From the NCBI GenBank assembly GCA_965213885.1, contig OZ243919.1, positions 3,100,001 through 3,164,000 on the forward strand: a stretch of DNA of 64,000 bases. The letters are read 5' to 3'. Positions 8,311 through 18,026 of this stretch are shown in pieces (position 1 is the first letter of the stretch; each line of letters starts with the position of its first letter). The translations under genes and the position numbers were made by a program. The notes beneath the pieces are model-generated. The model was given only the letters and a program-made list of their open reading frames with translations. It was not told the origin of the DNA and ran no database searches. The stretch comes from VYFG01 sp965213885 (GTDB taxonomy: Bacteria; Pseudomonadota; Gammaproteobacteria; Arenicellales; Poriferihabitantaceae).

Positions 8311-8968
8311 TCGCCCCTGGCCAATCACTGGAATCCAGACGTGAGGACGCCATAGACAACGAAACGATTGTTCATCACGCCGGCCGGTAGAGCGGCATGA
8401 TCATCCACGATCGCGATCGCGCAACAGGAAGGCCGCGCCCATGTCTGTGATGTTACCTGTGCCGCCTGTAGCGGCAATCCGGGCAGACCGGCAGGTGCTG
8501 ATGCAATCTGTCATCCGTTGGCAGTGGCGACGCGATCGGGCAATCACGCCTGGAGCGCCGGTTCGGGCACACGCGGCACACGCATGGAGCCGGCCGTGAA
8601 TGCGCGGGACCGAACCGGCTGGAACGCGAATCGGCCGGTCTCCCATTCCGGCTTCCCGTCACAGCCGGATCCCCTCCGGATCCGGCGTCCCGGCACCTGC
8701 CACGCCGTCTATTTCGCCGGTTCACGAAATCGCGGACGCACGGCCCGGGACCAGTCTACTACTATTTGTCCGAAGCGTCGGGAATGCTACCATCGTTCGC
8801 ATTTCATGCCCCGGGATCAACCGGCTGATACGGCATGACCGGAGGATGCAGATCCACGCGACAGGCCCGTCCGTCCATAACTGGAAGATGAATACCGCCA
8901 CAGTCCCCGGAACCCGGGCAGTCCCAGCCGGCTGCCGCCCATCACGTTGAACGCCATGGAATACACGC
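8311..8968. other. 658-base intergenic region, no gene recognised
   Basis: Short frames on both strands are rich in arginine, proline and cysteine and match nothing known to me. I see no tRNA, transposase fragment or clear terminator. The region may be degraded sequence between the multicopper oxidase and decarboxylase genes. Confidence 0.4.
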
Positions 8969-10393
8969 ATGAACCCTGAAACCTTCCGGCGGGAGGCCCA
9001 TGAACTCATCGACTGGATCTGCGACTACCGCGGCCGGATCGAAGACCTGCCGGTGCGGGCCCGGGTGGGCCCGGGGGACATCCGGAAATCGTTGCCGGCC
9101 ACGCCGCCTGAGCAGCCGGAGCCGTTTGCCGACGTGATGCGGGATCTCGAGTCCATCGTGGTGCCGGGCATCACCCAGGTCCAGCATCCCATGCATTTCG
9201 GCTGGTTCCCGTCCAATGCGTCGCTGGCCTCGGTGCTGGGCGATTTCGCCAGTTCCGGCCTGGGAACCCTCGGTATTTCCTGGGAAAGTTGCCCCGCCCT
9301 CACGGAGGTGGAGGAGGTGGTGTGCGACTGGATGCGCCAACTGGTGGGGCTGTCGGACGCGTGGGAAGGCACGATCCATGATACCGCCTCCACCGCCTGC
9401 CTCACCGCCATGATCCTGGCCCGGGAAAGGGCCACCGGCTACGGTGAAGCCCGGGGCGGGCTCCAGCAGGCGGAAAGCCCCCTCGTGGTCTACACCACGG
9501 AGGAAGCCCATACCTCGGTCAGCAAGGCCGCCCTGCTCGCCGGATTCGGCGCGGACAACATCCGAAATGTCCCGGTGGACCCACGTACCCGCGCCCTGCT
9601 GCCGGAAGCGCTCGAGGCCATGATCGACCGGGACCTGGCCGCCGGGTCCATCCCTGCCATGGCCGTCGCCTCGGTCGGCTCCACGGGCATCACCGCGATG
9701 GACCCGGTGGAGGCCATGGCCGGCTGCGCGCGCCGGCACGGCATCTGGCTTCACGTCGATGCCGCCATGGCGGGCTCCGCCATGCTGCTGCCCGAATGGA
9801 GACACCTCTGGCAGGGCGTGGAGGGCGCGGATTCGCTCTCCTGGAATCCCCACAAGTGGATGGGCACGATCCTCGACTGCTCCCTGTTCTACGTGCGCGA
9901 CCCCCGGCACCTGGTCCGCGTGATGTCCACCAATCCGAGCTATCTCCGTTCCGGGGCGGACGGCGAGGTGACCCAGTACCGGGACTGGGGCATTCCGCTG
10001 GGGCGCCGGTTCCGGGCGCTGAAACTCTGGTTCCACCTGCGGCTGGACGGCATCGGAGCGATCCGCCAAAGGCTCAGGGATGATCTTGACAATGCCCGGT
10101 GGCTGGCGGAGCAGGTCGAGGCCGAGCCCCGCTGGACGCTGGAAGCGCCGGTTGCCCTGCAGACCGTGTGCGTGCTGCACCGCCCCCCCGGGCTCGATGG
10201 CGAAGCGCTGGATGCGCACACCCTGGCCTGGGTGGATGCGGTCAACCGCTCCGGGGCGGCGTTCCTGTCCCCGGCGAAGATCGCCGGACGCTGGATCGTG
10301 CGCGTGTCCATCGGCGTCGAGGCCACCGAACGACACCATGTCGAGGCCCTGTGGAATCTCGTGCGGGAAACCGCGGCCGGAACCCCGGCATGA
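8969..10393 (+). CDS. Group II PLP-dependent decarboxylase (aromatic-L-amino-acid decarboxylase family)
   Basis: A 474-residue fold-type I PLP enzyme. The cofactor lysine lies in SWNPHKWMG (Lys296), preceded by WLHVDAAMAGSAML (conserved HVDAA). N-terminal HELIDWICDYRGRIEDLPV and QHPMHFGWFPSNAS are typical of DOPA/tryptophan/tyrosine decarboxylases. Other members of the same family act on glutamate or catalyse aldehyde synthesis, so the substrate is inferred. It is followed by an alcohol dehydrogenase gene about 130 bases downstream, and further on by a 2-oxoacid oxidoreductase that handles aryl pyruvates; an aromatic-amino-acid theme is possible but unproven. Confidence 0.88.
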   Translation: MNPETFRREAHELIDWICDYRGRIEDLPVRARVGPGDIRKSLPATPPEQPEPFADVMRDLESIVVPGITQVQHPMHFGWFPSNASLASVLGDFASSGLGTLGISWESCPALTEVEEVVCDWMRQLVGLSDAWEGTIHDTASTACLTAMILARERATGYGEARGGLQQAESPLVVYTTEEAHTSVSKAALLAGFGADNIRNVPVDPRTRALLPEALEAMIDRDLAAGSIPAMAVASVGSTGITAMDPVEAMAGCARRHGIWLHVDAAMAGSAMLLPEWRHLWQGVEGADSLSWNPHKWMGTILDCSLFYVRDPRHLVRVMSTNPSYLRSGADGEVTQYRDWGIPLGRRFRALKLWFHLRLDGIGAIRQRLRDDLDNARWLAEQVEAEPRWTLEAPVALQTVCVLHRPPGLDGEALDAHTLAWVDAVNRSGAAFLSPAKIAGRWIVRVSIGVEATERHHVEALWNLVRETAAGTPA

Positions 10394-10526
10394 CGGCCCG
10401 CGATACCCCGAAGTCCGGTTTTCTTCCCGTGGCCCGTCTGGACGAGGCCCCTGAATCCGTGTTTCCCCGCCCGGTGAAGCCGGGCCCCGGGAAACGGACC
10501 TTGCCAATCCCACACCGGATCGACTG

Positions 10527-11621
10527 ATGAACCCGAACATCCCGAACACAATGAAAGCCGTGGTCCTGACCGGCCACGGCGGACCGGATAAGCTGGAGTA
10601 CCGCGACGTGCCCGTGCCGATCCCGGCACCGGGAGAGGTGCTCCTGGAAGTGCATGCCTGCGGCATGAACAACACCGATGTCTGGGTCCGGGAAGGCGCC
10701 TACGGTACCGACGAGGACCCTGGTGCGGTGGCGTCCTGGCGCCGCGGTAAGCCAACGCTGGCATTCCCCCGGATCCAGGGCGCGGACATCGTGGGCGTGA
10801 TCGTCGCGGTGGGCGATGGCGTGGACCCGGCCCGCATCGGTGAGCGGGTCATGGTGGATTTCAGCATCTACAACAACGAAAGCGACGACGAGGGCCTCGC
10901 CGACATCGACTACATCGGCCACGGCCGCGACGGGGGGTACGCGGAGTACTGCACCGTGCTTGCGGAAAACGCCCACCTGACCAACGTGGGCATCACGGAT
11001 GCGGAGCTGGCGACCTTCTGCTGCGCCTACCTCACCGGGGAACACATGCTTGACCGCACCCGGGCCTCGGCGGGGGAGCGGGTGCTGGTGACCGGCGCGG
11101 CCGGCGGCGTGGGCGGTGGCCTGATCCAGCTCTGCCGCGCGCGCGGGGCCATTCCCTACGCGCTCAGCAGCACGGCCAAGGCCGACGCCGTCCGGGCGCT
11201 GGGTGCCGAGGCGGTGGTGTGCCGAGATCATGACGACTGGACCGGGGACCTGCAGGCGCTCCTGCCGGACGGCACCGTGGACGTGGTGGCCGATGTCGTG
11301 GGAGGGCCGCTCTTCAGGTCCCTGATCAACCTGCTGCGCCCCGAGGGCCGCTATATCACCGCGGGGGCGTTCGGCGGCGCCGTCGTGGAGATGGACCTGC
11401 GCACCATCTACCTGAAGCATCTCGAGATTCACGGATCGTCCCAGGGCACCCGGGCCGCCTTCCGGCGGCTGCACGGCTATATCGAGTCCGGCAAGATTCG
11501 GCCGAGCCTCTTCGCCACCTACCCGCTCAGCGACTTTCACCGTGCGCAGGCGGACTTCATCTCCAAGGTCCATGTCGGCAAGCTGGTGGTCGTGCCCGAC
11601 CGGTTCCACACAGCCCCGTGA
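10527..11621 (+). CDS. Zinc-type alcohol dehydrogenase / quinone oxidoreductase (MDR family)
   Basis: A 364-residue medium-chain dehydrogenase/reductase. The GroES-like N-terminal domain starts MKAVVLTGHGGPDKLEYRDV, with HACGMNNTDVWVREG near residue 45. The nucleotide-binding motif is LVTGAAGGVGGGL near residues 188-200. The zinc ligand set of classical alcohol dehydrogenases is not complete, so a quinone-reductase-like activity is as likely as alcohol oxidation. An in-frame ATG at 10551 is an equally good start. The hydrolase pseudogene begins immediately after the stop, suggesting an original operon. Confidence 0.85.
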   Translation: MNPNIPNTMKAVVLTGHGGPDKLEYRDVPVPIPAPGEVLLEVHACGMNNTDVWVREGAYGTDEDPGAVASWRRGKPTLAFPRIQGADIVGVIVAVGDGVDPARIGERVMVDFSIYNNESDDEGLADIDYIGHGRDGGYAEYCTVLAENAHLTNVGITDAELATFCCAYLTGEHMLDRTRASAGERVLVTGAAGGVGGGLIQLCRARGAIPYALSSTAKADAVRALGAEAVVCRDHDDWTGDLQALLPDGTVDVVADVVGGPLFRSLINLLRPEGRYITAGAFGGAVVEMDLRTIYLKHLEIHGSSQGTRAAFRRLHGYIESGKIRPSLFATYPLSDFHRAQADFISKVHVGKLVVVPDRFHTAP

Positions 11622-11640
11622 TTCCGCCGTCCCGTCCGGG

Positions 11641-12387
11641 CCGCGGGTGGTGCTGAGCCACCACAACGGTTTCGCCAGTGACGCCTACTTTCCGTTCTGG
11701 CGAAACATGCTGGAACGATTCGACCTCGTCCAGTTCGACTTCCGCAATTACGGGCGCAACCCGTTCCACGCGGCCGAGCCGCACAACCATGCCCGCTTCG
11801 TGCGCGACCAACGTGGCCGTGCATGCCGCCATCCGCGATGCATGGGGCACCAGAACCACCGTCGGCGTCTTTCATTCGATGTCGGCGATCGCGGCGCTCC
11901 TCGCGGTGATCGACGGCACCCGGCACTGGGATGCGCTGGTGCTGTTCGACCCGCCGGCGGTGCCGCCCGAGGGCAACCCCCTGCGGTCCCCGCTGCTGGC
12001 CGAGGGCGAGTTGCTGCACAATGCCGCCCTGAATCGCACGAACCGGCTCTCCGATCCCGGCGACCTTGTCGACGTGTACCGCAGCATGCCCAGGTTCCGG
12101 CGCCTCAGGCAGGGGGTCGCGGAACTCAACGCACGCTCGACGCTGCGCGTGGATCCGGCTTCCGGCAAGGGGCCGGCCCGCCGCCACGCCCGCTGTTGAT
12201 CATGGGCTCGGATCCGGAACTGGACGACGCAGCGAGAAGCGCACCCTGTTGCGCCCGGTTCTGTGAAACCCACGGCATCGATTACGCCTGCGCGCCCGGC
12301 ACCACCCACCTGCTTAAGCTCGAGGAGCCGGAACAGTGTTTCGCGCTGCTCGACGGGTTCCTCGCGGCCAACGGGGTCACCGGATGA
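11641..12387 (+). pseudogene. Alpha/beta hydrolase, broken by two frame changes
   Basis: The first segment (VVLSHHNGFASDAYFPFW, then RNYGRNPFHAAEPHNHARF) is an alpha/beta hydrolase N-terminus. Near 11805 the coding sense moves to the next frame, which gives the nucleophile elbow GVFHSMSAIAALLAVIDG, then DALVLFDPPAVPPEGNP. Around 12160-12190 it returns to the first frame as RPLLIMGSDPELDD and continues to HLLKLEEPEQCFALLDGF at the C-terminus with the catalytic-His region (TTHL). The stretch joining the last two parts seems shorter than in the family, so a small deletion is likely. No start codon with a clear ribosome site is visible; GTG codons near 11648 are possible. It cannot make a full hydrolase as written. 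Confidence 0.7.
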
Positions 12388-12639
12388 ATGCACCGGGCCG
12401 CTCCCCGTCCAGTGCGCAAGGCTGTCGGCCGTTCCACGCGCCAGCCGCCGGGCCGGGCTGTAACCTGTTGATTTGACACCGACCACCGACAGGAGGGGTC
12501 TTGCAAAATCGTGCGGGGAAAGTATGATGGAGTGATCCGGTGGACCACCATCCATGGCCTGCCGGTAGTTGGCTGAAATTACCTTTTCCCGACAACCCGC
12601 CTCGTGGGTCATCGGCCCGGGGCAAGCAGGAGACACAAG

Positions 12640-15600
12640 ATGCTGAAACAAGTCTCGCTCGAGGACAAGTTCGATCTGGCCAGGGACAGCGCCTATCTCA
12701 CCGGAATCGAGGCCCTGGTCAGACTGCCGCTGATCCAGCACCAGTTCGACCTGGACGCGGGCCTGAACACCGCCGGATTCATCTCGGGCTACCGCGGCTC
12801 GCCGGTGGGCACGCTGGACATGTCCCTGAACCAGGCCCGCCGGCAGCTCGAGGCCCACCACATCCGGTTCCAGCCCGGCGTCAACGAGGACCTGGCGGCC
12901 ACGGCGGTCTGGGGCACCCAGCAGGTGGGGCTGCTGCCGGGGCCGAAATACGACGGGGTGTTCGCCATGTGGTATGGCAAGGGCCCCGGGGTGGACCGGA
13001 GCATGGACGTGATCAAGCATGCCAATGCCTTCGGTACCTCCCGGTACGGCGGCGTGCTCGTGGTCGCCGGCGACGACCATGCCTGCAAGTCCTCCACCGT
13101 TCCCCATCAGAGCGAGCACATGTTCATCGGCGCCGCGGTGCCGGTGCTGAATCCCGCCAACGTGCAGGACGTGCTGGACTATGGCCTGTACGGGTGGGCG
13201 CTGTCGCGCTACAGCGGCTGTTGGGTGGGGCTGAAGGCCATCACGGAGAACATGGACTCCGCCATTTCCGCGGATCTCAGCCCGGACCGCGTGAACATCC
13301 GGGTGCCGGCGGACTTCGAGATGCCCGAGGGGGGGCTCAATGCCCAGTGGCCTACCACGTCGCTGGAGCAGGAACGTCTCCTGCACAAGTACCGGATCTA
13401 CGCGGCGCGGTCATTCGCCTATGTCAACAACCTGAACCGGGTCACCCTGGACACCCCCAATCCGCGCCTCGGCATCGTGACCACCGGCAAGTCCCACCTG
13501 GACGTGATGGAGGCGCTCCGGGATCTCGGCATCGACGGGGAGACCGCCTCCGGGATCGGCCTTCGGATCTACAAGGTCGGCATGAGCTGGCCTCTGGAAC
13601 CCGTTGCGACCCATGAATTCGCCCGGGGGCTGAAGGAAATCCTGGTGGTGGAGGAAAAGCGCAGCGTCCTCGAGGACCAGATCACGGGCCAGCTGTACAA
13701 CTGGCCGGTGGCGGAACGTCCGCGGGTCGTGGGGGAATTTGATGAGCATGGCCGGGACCTGGTCTCCAACCTGTCCGAGCTGACCCCGGCGATGGTGGCC
13801 CGCGCCATCGGCGCCAGGGTGATGAAGTTCCATGACAGTCCCGAAATCCGCGAACGGCTGGAATTTCTCGATGCCAAGGAGAGGCGGCTGAAGACCGCGC
13901 CTTCCCCCATGACACGCACGCCGTATTTCTGCTCCGGCTGCCCGCACAACACCTCTACCCGAGTGCCGGAGGGCAGCATCGGGCATGCCGGCATCGGCTG
14001 CCACTACATGGTGCGCTGGATGGACCGCAACACCGAGCTGTTCACCCAGATGGGGGGCGAGGGCGCATCCTGGATCGGCCAGGCGCCCTTCACGGAAATT
14101 CCGCACACCTTCCAGAACATCGGCGACGGCACCTATTTCCATTCCGGCATTCTCGCCATCCGGGCCGCCGTCGCCTCCGGCGTCAACATCACCTACCGCA
14201 TTCTCTACAACGACGCCGTCGCCATGACCGGCGGTCAGCACGTGGACGGCAGCCTGACCCTGGAACAGGTGGTGGCCCAGGTCAGGGCCGAGGGCGTCGG
14301 GCGCATCGCGGTGGTGGCGGAGGATCCGGAAAGGGCCAGGGGGCGGCTCGCCGGAATCCGGGACGTCACCCTGCATCCGAAGAAGGATTACGACCGGCTT
14401 CTCCTGGAGATCCGGGAAGTGCCGGGAACCTCGGTGATCGTGTTCGACCAGACCTGCGCCTCGGAAAAGCGCCGTCGCCGGAAGCGCGGGCTGATGCCGG
14501 AAAGCGACACCCGGGTCTTCATCAACCCGGCGGTCTGCGAGGGTTGCGGCGACTGCAGTACTAAGTCCAACTGCCTGTCGGTGATTCCGAAGAAAACGGA
14601 ACTCGGGCTCAAGCGGCAGATCGACCAGAATGCCTGCAACCAGGACTTCAGCTGCCTGGACGGGTTCTGCCCCAGTTTCGTGACGGTCACCGGCGCCGGA
14701 CTGAAAAGGCCGGCGGCCGGCGTCACCGGCGAGGTGGAGATCGTGCTGCCGGAGCCCGGAATGCCCGACCTGGACCGGCCCTGGAACGTGCTGGTGACCG
14801 GCATCGGCGGAACCGGGGTTCTCACCGTGAGCTCCATCCTGGCCATGGCCGCCCACCTCGAGGGCAAGGGCTGCGCGACCCTGAACCAGACGGGGCTGGC
14901 GCAGAAATTCGGCGCTGTGGTGAGTCATGTCAGGATCGCCGCGAGCCAGGACCGGATTCATGCCGTGCGGATACCCGCCGGCGACGCGGACCTGCTGCTG
15001 GGCTGCGACCTGGTGGTCTCGGCGGGACCGGAGGCCCTGGCCAAGCTGCACCCCGACCGCTCGCGGGCGGTGGTGAACAGCCACGAGACGGCTACTTCGG
15101 ACTTCATTCACGACCGGGACTATGTCTTCCCCGCGGACGGGCTGCGCGAAGCCGTCAACCGCGAGACGGGACCCGGTAGCACGGAATTCGTGGACGCTAC
15201 CGGGATCGCCAGGAACCTTCTGGGGGACACCATCGGCGCCAACCTCTTCCTCCTCGGGTTCGCCTGGCAGCGGGGCCTGGTGCCGGTCTCCGCACAGGCT
15301 GTCGAGCGCGCCATCGAACTGAACGGGGTGGGCGTCGAATTCAACCGGTCGGCGTTTCTCTGGGGGCGGCGCGCAGCGGTCAACCTGGACGCGGTCGAGA
15401 ACCTCGCCGGCCGGGGCGGGCAGGCCCCCTCTCCGCTCACGGAATCCGGGGACATCATCCGCTGGCGTCACGAGTTCCTGGTGCGATACCAGAACCGGCG
15501 CTGGGCGGACGAGTACCTGGCGGTGGTGGAATCCGTCCGGAATGCGGAGCCCGGGGGACGGGACGGCGAACTGACCGTGGCCGTGGCGAAGAACCTGTTC

Positions 15601-16095
15601 CGCCTGATGACGTACAAGGATGAGTACGAGGTGGCGCGGCTGTACAGCGACGGCGACTTCCGCCGGCAGCTGGCGGAGCAGTTCGAGGGGGACTACCGGC
15701 TGCACTTCCACCTGGCGCCCCCGTGGCTGGCGAAGCGGAATCCCCACACGGGACTGCCGGAGAAACGGCGCCTGCCGGGGTGGACCCTGGGCGCCTTCGG
15801 CCTGCTGGCCAGGCTGAAGTGGCTCCGCGGCAGCCCCCTGGACCCGTTCGGACGCAGCGGGGAGCGCCGGACGGAGCGGGCGCTGATCGCGGAATATCGC
15901 GAAGCCATCGAATCGCTACTGCCCCACGTCGGTCGGGAGAACTACGACCGCGCGGTCACCATCGCGGCGCTGCCGGAATCCGTCCGGGGATTCGGTCATG
16001 TCAAGATGGCTGCCGTTGGGCCCTACCGACAGCAGTTGGAGGAGCTCGTGCGACGTTTTCGCGAGCCGGCCCTCGCGGTGGTGGTCAACCAGTGA
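12640..16095 (+). CDS. Indolepyruvate ferredoxin oxidoreductase, fused alpha/beta/gamma form
   Basis: A 1151-residue thiamine-diphosphate enzyme that oxidatively decarboxylates aryl or branched 2-oxoacids to acyl-CoA, reducing ferredoxin. ATG 12640 follows a clear AGGAG; an in-frame start 36 bases earlier lacks one. The N-terminal pyrimidine-binding part contains ISGYRGSPVGTLD. The ThDP domain has CSGCPHNTSTRVPEGS near residue 431 and GDGTYFHSG near 495. A ferredoxin-like motif C-EGC-GDC-STKSNC lies near 633. The C-terminal gamma part begins GIGGTGVLTVSSILAMAA near 722. This fused IorA/IorB arrangement is known from Proteobacteria. It precedes a peptide-type ABC importer by 200 bases. Confidence 0.93.
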   Translation: MLKQVSLEDKFDLARDSAYLTGIEALVRLPLIQHQFDLDAGLNTAGFISGYRGSPVGTLDMSLNQARRQLEAHHIRFQPGVNEDLAATAVWGTQQVGLLPGPKYDGVFAMWYGKGPGVDRSMDVIKHANAFGTSRYGGVLVVAGDDHACKSSTVPHQSEHMFIGAAVPVLNPANVQDVLDYGLYGWALSRYSGCWVGLKAITENMDSAISADLSPDRVNIRVPADFEMPEGGLNAQWPTTSLEQERLLHKYRIYAARSFAYVNNLNRVTLDTPNPRLGIVTTGKSHLDVMEALRDLGIDGETASGIGLRIYKVGMSWPLEPVATHEFARGLKEILVVEEKRSVLEDQITGQLYNWPVAERPRVVGEFDEHGRDLVSNLSELTPAMVARAIGARVMKFHDSPEIRERLEFLDAKERRLKTAPSPMTRTPYFCSGCPHNTSTRVPEGSIGHAGIGCHYMVRWMDRNTELFTQMGGEGASWIGQAPFTEIPHTFQNIGDGTYFHSGILAIRAAVASGVNITYRILYNDAVAMTGGQHVDGSLTLEQVVAQVRAEGVGRIAVVAEDPERARGRLAGIRDVTLHPKKDYDRLLLEIREVPGTSVIVFDQTCASEKRRRRKRGLMPESDTRVFINPAVCEGCGDCSTKSNCLSVIPKKTELGLKRQIDQNACNQDFSCLDGFCPSFVTVTGAGLKRPAAGVTGEVEIVLPEPGMPDLDRPWNVLVTGIGGTGVLTVSSILAMAAHLEGKGCATLNQTGLAQKFGAVVSHVRIAASQDRIHAVRIPAGDADLLLGCDLVVSAGPEALAKLHPDRSRAVVNSHETATSDFIHDRDYVFPADGLREAVNRETGPGSTEFVDATGIARNLLGDTIGANLFLLGFAWQRGLVPVSAQAVERAIELNGVGVEFNRSAFLWGRRAAVNLDAVENLAGRGGQAPSPLTESGDIIRWRHEFLVRYQNRRWADEYLAVVESVRNAEPGGRDGELTVAVAKNLFRLMTYKDEYEVARLYSDGDFRRQLAEQFEGDYRLHFHLAPPWLAKRNPHTGLPEKRRLPGWTLGAFGLLARLKWLRGSPLDPFGRSGERRTERALIAEYREAIESLLPHVGRENYDRAVTIAALPESVRGFGHVKMAAVGPYRQQLEELVRRFREPALAVVVNQ

Positions 16096-16295
16096 TCGGG
16101 CCCGGTTTCGCAGCCGGTCCCGGAAGGGCGGGGAATTGTCTGACGCTTTGAGAGCAAATTCCTTTGAATTTTTCCTACAAACTGGTCCATACTTGCCGGA
16201 GGTGGTCAGTGCCGACGGTTGCTGTCCGGTAAAGAGACACCGACCCAATTGAGATTTTTTTCCCTTCAAACACCATTAGGAGGAGGCTGCATCAG

Positions 16296-17882
16296 ATGTC
16301 AAACCTAGATAAACTCACCCAGGAACTTCGTGCCGGGAGACTGTCCCGCCGCGATTTTCTGCAGGCCGCGACCGCCCTTGGTTTCGGTGCCGTCGCGCCC
16401 GCGCTGCTCACCACGGCGCATGCCATGCCCAAGCGGGGCGGCAAATTCACGGTCGGCATCGGCCACGGTTCCACCACCGACTCGCTGGACCCGGGCAGTT
16501 ACGAGAACGACTTCACCATCGGCGGCGCGTTCGCCCGTTTCAACTATCTCACCGAGATCGACAACGAGGACAATCTGGTCGGCGAGCTGGCCGAGAGCTG
16601 GGAGTCCCCGGACGCGATCACCTGGACGTTCCAGCTGCGCAAGGGCGTCGAGTACCACAACGGCCAGACCATGGTCGCCCAGGACGTGGTGAACTCGTTC
16701 AACCACCATCGCGGGGAGGATTCCACCTCCGCGGCCAAGCCCATCGTGGATCCCATCGTCGACATCAAGGCGGACGGCGACCACGTGGTGGTGTTCACCC
16801 TGGAGGCGGGCAATGCCGACTTTCCCTTCCTGGTCAGCGACTACCACATTCCGGTTCTGCCCACAGTAGACGGCCAGCTTGACTGGATGTCCGGCGTAGG
16901 CACCGGCCCCTATGTCCTGCAGTCCTACGACCCCGGGGTGCGCATGACCCTCACGCGCAATCCCAACTACTGGAAGGAAGGACGGGCCCATTTCGACGAG
17001 GGTGAGATGATCACCATCGCCGACGTCGGTGCGCGCACCAACGCGCTCAACACCGGCGAGATCGAACTGATGGACCGCTGCGACATCAAGACCCTGCACC
17101 TGCTGCAGCGCAACAGCAATGTCGTGGTGGAGGAGATCAGCGGCAACGGGCACTACACCGTCCCGATGCGCACCAAGGTGGCCCCCTTTGACGACAACAA
17201 CATCCGGTTGGCCCTGAAGTACGGACTCGACCGCGAGGCCATGCTGCAGACGGTTCTCGGCGGCCACGGCACCGTGGGCAACGACCATCCCATCGGCCGG
17301 GGCCAGCGCTACCATGCCAGCGAACTGGAGCAGCGCACCTACGATCCGGACAAGTCCAGGTACTATCTCAAGCAGGCCGGGCTCGACTCCATTGAGGTTG
17401 ACCTCAGTGCGGCGGACGCCGCGTTCGCCGGCGCCGTGGATGCGGCCCAGCTCTACAAGGAGCATGCCGCCAAGGGCGGGATCACCATCAATGTCAAGCG
17501 CGAGCCCGCCGACGGGTACTGGTCCGATGTCTGGAACACCAACAAGCGCGGCTGGTGCTTCAGCTACTGGGGCGGCCGTACCACCGAGGACTGGATGTTC
17601 ACCACCGCCTACGCCGAGGGCGCGGAATGGAACGAGTCTGACTGGAGCCACGCCAGGTTCAACGAGCTGCTGAAGGCGGCCCGGTCCGAACTGGACGAGA
17701 ACAAGCGTCGCGACATGTACGTGGAGATGCAGACCCTCTGCAGCAATGAGGGCGGCGCCGTGGTGCCGGTGTTCAACAACTACATCCACGCCAGGTCCAC
17801 CAAGGTCGCCCACGTGGACAGCATGGCCACCAACTGGGCCAACGACGGCCAGCGCTACATGGAGCGCTGGTGGTTCAACTGA
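16296..17882 (+). CDS. ABC transporter substrate-binding protein, peptide/nickel family (SBP_bac_5)
   Basis: A 528-residue periplasmic binding protein with a twin-arginine signal (RLSRRDFLQAATALGFG) rather than a Sec one. A strong AGGAGGAGG ribosome site lies upstream. Family 5 features are the N-terminal KGGKFTVGIGHGSTTDSLDP-like opening, LAESWESPDAITWTFQLRKG near residue 95, and YHNGQTMVAQDVVNSF. It is the first gene of a five-domain importer: two permeases and a fused double ATPase follow. A perfect hairpin sits between this gene and the permease. The ligand is uncertain; family members carry oligopeptides, nickel or opines. Position after an aryl-pyruvate oxidoreductase hints at peptides or amines, an inference only. 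Confidence 0.92.
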   Translation: MSNLDKLTQELRAGRLSRRDFLQAATALGFGAVAPALLTTAHAMPKRGGKFTVGIGHGSTTDSLDPGSYENDFTIGGAFARFNYLTEIDNEDNLVGELAESWESPDAITWTFQLRKGVEYHNGQTMVAQDVVNSFNHHRGEDSTSAAKPIVDPIVDIKADGDHVVVFTLEAGNADFPFLVSDYHIPVLPTVDGQLDWMSGVGTGPYVLQSYDPGVRMTLTRNPNYWKEGRAHFDEGEMITIADVGARTNALNTGEIELMDRCDIKTLHLLQRNSNVVVEEISGNGHYTVPMRTKVAPFDDNNIRLALKYGLDREAMLQTVLGGHGTVGNDHPIGRGQRYHASELEQRTYDPDKSRYYLKQAGLDSIEVDLSAADAAFAGAVDAAQLYKEHAAKGGITINVKREPADGYWSDVWNTNKRGWCFSYWGGRTTEDWMFTTAYAEGAEWNESDWSHARFNELLKAARSELDENKRRDMYVEMQTLCSNEGGAVVPVFNNYIHARSTKVAHVDSMATNWANDGQRYMERWWFN

Positions 17883-17921
17883 CCGCGGCTTTGTCTTGGA
17901 CCCTGCAATTGGGTTAGTATT

Positions 17922-17948
17922 GCCGGCGACGGCATGACCGTCGCCGGC
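17922..17948 (+). promoter_or_regulatory. Perfect 11-bp stem-loop between binding-protein and permease genes
   Basis: GCCGGCGACGG (17922-17932) and CCGTCGCCGGC (17938-17948) are exact reverse complements around a CATGA loop. There is no T-run, so it is not a classical terminator. A strong hairpin here matches the known arrangement in binding-protein operons, where it protects the upstream mRNA and lets the binding protein outnumber the membrane subunits. That role is inferred. Confidence 0.7.
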
Positions 17949-18026
17949 CAGCAGGGCCCTGTTGTGGGCGAATACCTGCGCAACCGGCCCGGCGAACCGC
18001 CCATAAGCAAACCATAAGACACCGGT

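Noticed and set aside
10394..10526. Hairpin CCCGG-TGAAG-CCGGG as a terminator of the decarboxylase gene
   Set aside because: Stem is only five bases and no T-run follows; common by chance in GC-rich DNA.
8942..10675. Minus-strand frame of 577 codons over the decarboxylase gene
   Set aside because: Shadow of the clearly coding plus strand; no start region or known motif.
13411..15747. Minus-strand frame of 778 codons inside the indolepyruvate oxidoreductase
   Set aside because: Antisense shadow created by high GC content; the plus strand has complete catalytic and iron-sulfur motifs.
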